From Streptomyces rishiriensis (GTDB taxonomy: Bacteria > Actinomycetota > Actinomycetes > Streptomycetales > Streptomycetaceae): a stretch of 64,000 bases of DNA. Shown here one piece after another: positions 59,930 to 64,000 of the stretch. The position numbers and the translations under genes are program-made. Below the pieces are notes generated by a model. It was not told where the DNA came from, did no database searches, and saw only the letters and a list, made by a program, of their open reading frames with translations. Where the stretch lies: positions 310,001-374,000 of the forward strand of contig NZ_BEWA01000003.1 of assembly GCF_003112535.1 (NCBI RefSeq), given 5' to 3'. The stretch's first letter is position 1, and every line of letters starts with the position of its first letter.

Positions 59930-61387
59930 CTACTTCTTCAGCGCCGCCTCCATCATCGCCCTCGCGACGGGGGCGGCCAGCCCGTTGCCGCTGACCTCGG
60001 AACGCGCCGCGTCGGACTGTTCGACCACGACCGCCACGGCGACCTCCTCGCCCGAGGAGCCGGACTTGCCGTACGACGTGAACCAGGCGTAGGGGGCCTT
60101 GCTGTTGTTCTCGCCGTTCTGGGCCGTGCCCGTCTTGCCGCCGACGGTGACGCCGTCGATGAGCGCGTTGGTGCCGGTGCCCTTCTCGACGACCGTCTGC
60201 ATCGCCGACTGCAGTTGCTCCGCGGTGGAGGAGCTGATGATCTGCGTGCTCGACGCGTCGTCGTCGTAGTCCTTCAGCACGTTCCCGCCGCCGTCGGTGA
60301 CCTGCGAGACCATGTGCGGCGAGACCAGCTTGCCGCCGTTGGCGATCGCGGCCGACACCATGGCCATCTGCAGCGGGGTCGCCGTCACGTCGAACTGGCC
60401 GATGCCGGTCAGCGCCGTGGACGACTTGTCCATGCCGGACGGGTACACGCTCGTGTACGCCCGCACCGGCACGTCCAGGCTGTCGTCGTCGAAGCCGAAC
60501 CGGTCGGCCATCGCCTTGAGCTTGTCCTGCCCGAGCTGGACCGCCATATGACCGAACACGTTGTTGCAGGAGTACTGCAGCGCCACCCGGATCGTGGCGT
60601 TCTCGCAGGGCGCGGAGGCGCTCTCGTTCTTCAGGGGCGTCCGGGTGCCCGGCAGCATGTAGGGGTTCACGCTGTCCGTCGGCACGTCGACCGACTTGTA
60701 CAGCCCGTCCTGCAGTGCGGCCGCCGCCACCACCAGCTTGAACGTCGAGCCCGGAGCCAGCGGCTGCCGCAGCGCCCGGTTGACGAGGGGCTTGTCGGAG
60801 TCCGTGGTCAGCTTCTTCCAGGCCGTGCCGGCGGTGTTGGCGTCGGTCAGTGACGAGGGGTCGTACGACGGCGTCGACACGATCGCGAGGATCTGCCCGG
60901 TCTTCGGGTCGATCGCGACGGCCGCGCCCTTCTTGTCGCCGAGGGCGTGGTACGCCGCCTTCTGCACCCGTGGGTCGATGGTGGTGATCACGTCACCCGG
61001 GTCGGCCCGCCGGTTCGTGACCGTGTCCAGCACGGTCTTCAGACGGGGGTCCGTGCCGTTGAGGACGTCGGCGTAGATCCCCTCCAGCTGGGTGGGCGCG
61101 TAGGCCTGCGAGGCGTACCCGGTGACCGCCGCGTACAGCGCGCCGTCCGTGTACGTGCGCTTGTATCTGAGGTCGCCGCCGGAGGTGGCGGCCGACCCGG
61201 TGATCGCCTTTCCCGCCACGATGATGTTCCCGAGCGGCTCCGCGTACGTCTCGATCGCGTTGCGCCGGTTGCTCTTGTCGTCCGCCAGCGCCCGGCCCTC
61301 GTAGAACTGCACCCAGGTCGCCCGGAGCAGCAGGGCGAACACCAGCAGCAGCGCGAAGACCGAGGCGCGCCTGATCGTCTTGTTCAT
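59930..61387 (-). CDS. penicillin-binding protein, class B transpeptidase (PbpA type)
   Basis: Protein of 485 residues with an N-terminal membrane anchor (about 8-28, ASVFALLLVFALLLRATWVQ) and a periplasmic transpeptidase domain. The active-site motifs are S214-T-F-K217, S273-C-N275 and K418-T-G-T421. It cross-links peptidoglycan. The short pedestal domain and MNKTIRRAS start match actinobacterial PBP2/PbpA. It stands alone rather than beside rodA/pknB as in the main cell-wall cluster, so it is likely an additional paralogue. It ends 13 bp from the convergent permease stop. Confidence 0.93.
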   Translation of the reverse strand: MNKTIRRASVFALLLVFALLLRATWVQFYEGRALADDKSNRRNAIETYAEPLGNIIVAGKAITGSAATSGGDLRYKRTYTDGALYAAVTGYASQAYAPTQLEGIYADVLNGTDPRLKTVLDTVTNRRADPGDVITTIDPRVQKAAYHALGDKKGAAVAIDPKTGQILAIVSTPSYDPSSLTDANTAGTAWKKLTTDSDKPLVNRALRQPLAPGSTFKLVVAAAALQDGLYKSVDVPTDSVNPYMLPGTRTPLKNESASAPCENATIRVALQYSCNNVFGHMAVQLGQDKLKAMADRFGFDDDSLDVPVRAYTSVYPSGMDKSSTALTGIGQFDVTATPLQMAMVSAAIANGGKLVSPHMVSQVTDGGGNVLKDYDDDASSTQIISSSTAEQLQSAMQTVVEKGTGTNALIDGVTVGGKTGTAQNGENNSKAPYAWFTSYGKSGSSGEEVAVAVVVEQSDAARSEVSGNGLAAPVARAMMEAALKK

Positions 61388-61467
61388 CGCGATGAGAAGA
61401 CGAACGGAACCGAACCGATCGTTCCCGTCCCTCCGGTTTTCTCATCGTCCGTTCATCTGGGGCCGGC

Positions 61468-61938
61468 TCAGGTCTCCAGCCGCAGCACGATCTCCTCGGT
61501 CTCCCGGCCGCGCGCGTTCGCGAAGCCGGCGGCCCGGGCGGTGGGCCGGAAACCGCACTTCGCAAGGACGCGCAGCGAACCGGCGTTGTCGGCCGCCGCC
61601 CGCGCGAACAGCGGACGCTCCCGGACCTCGGACAGCAGGGCCGCCAACGCCTGCGTGGCGATGCCCCGGCCCCAGTACGCCCGGTCCACCCAGTACGTCA
61701 CCTCACGCTCGCCCGGCTGCCCGTACACCGCCGCGCTGCCGACCACGTCCCCGTCGGCCAGGATCGTGCGCAGCACGTCTGACGAGGCGCGGATCCGCTG
61801 CCAGTGGGCGTCGAAGGCGTCCCGGTCGGCCGGGTCCTTCGGGGTGAACGCGGCCATCTCGAGGGACTCGGGGTCGTTCATCTGCCGGAAGAACACCGGC
61901 AGATCGCTGTCGTGGACCCGGCGCAGGGCGATCGGCAT
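61468..61938 (-). CDS. GNAT family N-acetyltransferase (RimJ/RimL type)
   Basis: Protein of 156 residues. The acetyl-CoA loop is YWGRGIATQALAAL (Q/RxxGxA motif), preceded by EREVTYWVDRAYWG and followed by NAGSLRVLAKCGFRPTARA. ALRRVHDSDLPVFFRQMNDP is a typical first strand/helix. Substrate unknown. It lies between the PBP and IclR genes on the same strand, 36 bp after the IclR stop, so it could be co-transcribed with the regulator. Confidence 0.87.
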   Translation of the reverse strand: MPIALRRVHDSDLPVFFRQMNDPESLEMAAFTPKDPADRDAFDAHWQRIRASSDVLRTILADGDVVGSAAVYGQPGEREVTYWVDRAYWGRGIATQALAALLSEVRERPLFARAAADNAGSLRVLAKCGFRPTARAAGFANARGRETEEIVLRLET

Positions 61939-61974
61939 GCCCCGAAGCCTACGGCCCCTCCCGCGTCCCCCGCC

Positions 61975-62748
61975 TCACAGCCGCCGGGTCGCCAGCGTGA
62001 GCCGGTCACGCGCGTCGAACAGCGCGTCCTTCACCATCTGCTCGTGCGCCGGCGTGAGCCTGGCCACCGGCACCGAGCAGCTGATCGCGTCCCTGGCCGG
62101 CGTGCGGTAGGGGATCGCCACGCCGAAGCAGCGCAGACCCAGCGTGTTCTCCTCGCGGTCCACCGAGAAGCCCTGCTCGCGGATCTGGTGCAGCTCCTCG
62201 ATGAGCTTCTCGCGGTCCGTGATGGTGTGCTCCGTCAGCGCGGGCAGCGACTCCGGCAGCATCTTGCGGACCTGCTCGTCGGAGTAGGTGCTCAGCAGCG
62301 CCTTGCCGAGGGAGGTGGAGTGCGCGGGCAGCCGGCGGCCGACCCGGGTGAAGGGCCGCAGGTAGTGCTGCGACTGGCGGGTGGCGAGGTAGACGACGTT
62401 GGTGCCGTCGAGCCGGGCCAGGTGGATGGTCTCGGTGGTGTCGTCCGAGAGCCGGTCCAGGGTCGGGCGGGCGGCGGCGACCACCTCGTCGCCGTCGATG
62501 TAGGAGGTGCCGACCAGCAGCGCCCGCACCCCGATGCCGTACCGCGTGCCCGTCGCGTCCGTCTCCACCCAGCCCAGCTCCACCAGGGTGCGCAGCAGCA
62601 TGTAGAGGCTCGACTTGGGGTATCCGACGGCCTCCTGGACCGACGCGAGGGAGTGCATTCCTGGGCGGCCGGCGAAGTATTCCAGCAGCTCAACCGTCCG
62701 CACCGCGGACTTGACCTGCGCTCCGCCCCCCGTCTCGCCAGCCGACAT
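61975..62748 (-). CDS. IclR family regulator, probable controller of uronate catabolism
   Basis: Protein of 257 residues. The N-terminal winged helix (about 12-75) has MHSLASVQEAVGYPKSSLYM, and the C-terminal effector domain has HSTSLGKALLSTYSDEQV and RCFGVAIPYRTPARDAISCS. ATG 62748 has AAGGG upstream; an earlier ATG (62802) is in frame without a ribosome site. It is divergent from the semialdehyde dehydrogenase, with the palindrome CGTTC-N8-GAACG between. IclR proteins often control aromatic or sugar-acid degradation. The matching sites at udh/kdgD suggest one regulon. Confidence 0.9.
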   Translation of the reverse strand: MSAGETGGGAQVKSAVRTVELLEYFAGRPGMHSLASVQEAVGYPKSSLYMLLRTLVELGWVETDATGTRYGIGVRALLVGTSYIDGDEVVAAARPTLDRLSDDTTETIHLARLDGTNVVYLATRQSQHYLRPFTRVGRRLPAHSTSLGKALLSTYSDEQVRKMLPESLPALTEHTITDREKLIEELHQIREQGFSVDREENTLGLRCFGVAIPYRTPARDAISCSVPVARLTPAHEQMVKDALFDARDRLTLATRRL

Positions 62749-62794
62749 CGCCCTTGACCCCTTCGTTCGACGGGAAATACGCTCCGACAGCATA

Positions 62795-62829
62795 TTCATC
62801 ATCAGAGACAGCGTTCAGTATATCGAACG
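62795..62829 (+). promoter_or_regulatory. semialdehyde dehydrogenase promoter with IclR-type operator
   Basis: -35 TTCATC (62795-62800), 18 bp, -10 TATATC (62819-62824). The palindrome CGTTC-AGTATATC-GAACG (62812-62829) overlaps the -10. Its GTTC-N8-GAAC core has the same geometry as operators O1-O3 at udh/kdgD. Confidence 0.62.
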
Positions 62830-62871
62830 ACCCTGGTGGATGAGCCAGTACCAAACGTGGAGGGACCCGCG

Positions 62872-64000
62872 GTGGCAGCAGCACCAGTCTGGAGTGTCGA
62901 CCCCCGAACCGGGAAGCAGCGTGAACAGGTTGCGGTGGAGGCCACGGCCCAGGAGGTCGACGCCGTCGTCCGCGCCGCGCATGAAGCGCGCGGCTCCCTC
63001 GCGGACCGTACCGTCCGCGCCGCCTTCCTGCGCTCCGCCGCCGACCGGCTGCAGGCGGCCAGGGAGACGCTCGTCGAGGTGGCCGACGCGGAGACCGCGC
63101 TCGGCCCGGTCCGCCTGAACGGCGAGCTGGCCCGCACCTGCTACCAGCTGCGCGCGTTCGCCGACATCGTCGACGAGGGCGCCTTCCTCGACATCGTCGT
63201 CAACCACCCCGACGACACCGCCACCCCGCCCATCCCCGACCTGCGCCGCTACAAGGTGCCGCTCGGCGTGGTGGCCGTGTACTCGGCGTCCAACTTCCCC
63301 TTCGCCTTCTCGGTCGCGGGCGGCGACACCGCGAGCGCGCTGGCGGCCGGCAACCCGGTCGTCGTCAAGTCGCACCCCGACCACCCGGGCCTGTCCGAGC
63401 TGGTCGCCAAGGTGGTGCGCAACGCCGCCGCCGAGCACGGCATCCCGGCGGACGTGCTGGGTCTGGTCCACGGCTTCGAGGCCGGCGTCGAGCTGATCAA
63501 GCACCCGCTGGTCGCCGCGGCCGGTTTCACCGGCTCGATCCGCGGCGGTCGGGCCCTGTTCGACGCGGCCGCCGCCCGGCCGACGCCGATCCCCTTCCAC
63601 GGCGAGCTGGGCTCGCTGAACCCCGTCGTGGTGACCGAGGCGGCCGCCGCCGAGCGCGCCGAGGCCATCGGGACCGGGCTCGCCGGGTCGATGACGCTGG
63701 GCGTCGGTCAGTTCTGCGTCAAGCCCGGCCTGGTGCTGGTGCCCTCCGGCGCGGCCGGCGACGGACTGGTCAAGTCGCTCACGGACGCGGTGAGCGACAC
63801 CGACGCGGGCGTGCTGCTCGACCACCGGATGCGGGACAACTTCATCGCCGGGGTCCGCGAGCGCGCGGAGCTGGCCGACGTGGAGTCGCCGGTGACGCCC
63901 GGCGCGGGCGGCGAGCACACCGTCAGCGCGGGCTTCCTGACCGTGCCCGCGGCCCGGCTCGCCGCCGAGGGCGAGCACGACCTGCTCCTGGAGGAGTGCT
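62872..64000 (+). CDS. 2-oxoglutarate semialdehyde dehydrogenase (NADP+), 3' end outside window
   Basis: Aldehyde dehydrogenase of the KGSADH type, which oxidises 2-oxoglutarate semialdehyde to 2-oxoglutarate, the last step of the oxidative uronate and pentonate pathways. GTG 62872 (VAAAPVWSVDPRTGKQ) has GGAGGGA 6 nt upstream. VAVYSASNFPFAFSVAGGDT and PVVVKSHPDHPG line the cofactor site; E245 (FHGELGSLNP) and catalytic C282 (GVGQFCVKPG) are present. The 376 visible residues lack about 130 of the C-terminus. It is distinct from general aldehyde dehydrogenases by the SHPDHPG loop as I recall the family. Confidence 0.9.
   Translation, partial: MAAAPVWSVDPRTGKQREQVAVEATAQEVDAVVRAAHEARGSLADRTVRAAFLRSAADRLQAARETLVEVADAETALGPVRLNGELARTCYQLRAFADIVDEGAFLDIVVNHPDDTATPPIPDLRRYKVPLGVVAVYSASNFPFAFSVAGGDTASALAAGNPVVVKSHPDHPGLSELVAKVVRNAAAEHGIPADVLGLVHGFEAGVELIKHPLVAAAGFTGSIRGGRALFDAAAARPTPIPFHGELGSLNPVVVTEAAAAERAEAIGTGLAGSMTLGVGQFCVKPGLVLVPSGAAGDGLVKSLTDAVSDTDAGVLLDHRMRDNFIAGVRERAELADVESPVTPGAGGEHTVSAGFLTVPAARLAAEGEHDLLLEEC

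Overview
The window looks like a Streptomyces chromosome. Composition is strongly GC-rich with G/C in most third codon positions, GTG and TTG starts are common, and genes overlap by ATGA/GTGA. The order tkt-ctaB-ctaA-suf operon-dapD-dapA is the one I recall from Streptomyces core chromosomes. No phage, insertion sequence, CRISPR array or replication origin was seen.

Left part (1-18,300): 5' part of a transketolase gene, haem O and haem A synthases (ctaB, ctaA), an ABC-2 exporter, an AAC(3)-type acetyltransferase, and a complete eight-gene Fe-S assembly operon (sufR-B-D-ferredoxin-C-S-U-T) closed by a 20-bp-stem hairpin. Then come a membrane-anchored arabinan-binding (AbfB) protein, an SMR pump with its TetR regulator, and dapD.

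Middle (18,265-32,611): a HelR-type RNA polymerase helicase preceded by a rifamycin-associated element, dapA, a holin-like/DUF3618 pair, a secreted ExeM/NucH nuclease, a conserved protein of unknown function, a PhoX phosphatase with a PHO box, and a bacterial Ro60 (TROVE) gene. Directly 5' of the Ro60 gene lie three tandem Y-RNA-like elements (28,247-28,627). Two carry a circularly permuted tRNA-like module and the middle one is a minimal hairpin with a pyrimidine-rich loop. This is the most striking feature of the window. A TetR regulator and a double-TerD protein follow.

Right part (32,662-56,731): a sugar-acid and pectin catabolic island. It holds uronate dehydrogenase, 5-dehydro-4-deoxyglucarate dehydratase and a coupled unknown protein; a GntR-DHDPS-IlvD/Edd operon; a carbohydrate ABC transporter without its own ATPase; Gfo/Idh/MocA, PmoA-like and GH43 proteins; and secreted rhamnogalacturonan esterase, pectate lyases (PL1, PL9-like) and two pectin methylesterases. 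An IclR regulator and an alpha-ketoglutarate-semialdehyde dehydrogenase at the far right end (61,975-64,000) complete the oxidative uronate route to 2-oxoglutarate. A shared GTYC-N8-GRAC operator suggests that the IclR protein controls both ends. LacI-type boxes with an AAGCGCTT core recur in the transporter region.

Between these lie a secreted HAD acid phosphatase, an ECF sigma/membrane-protein pair, a purine permease, a penicillin-binding protein and a GNAT acetyltransferase. The extracellular nuclease and the acid phosphatase share an exact 14-bp upstream motif, which suggests a common nucleic-acid or phosphate scavenging control.
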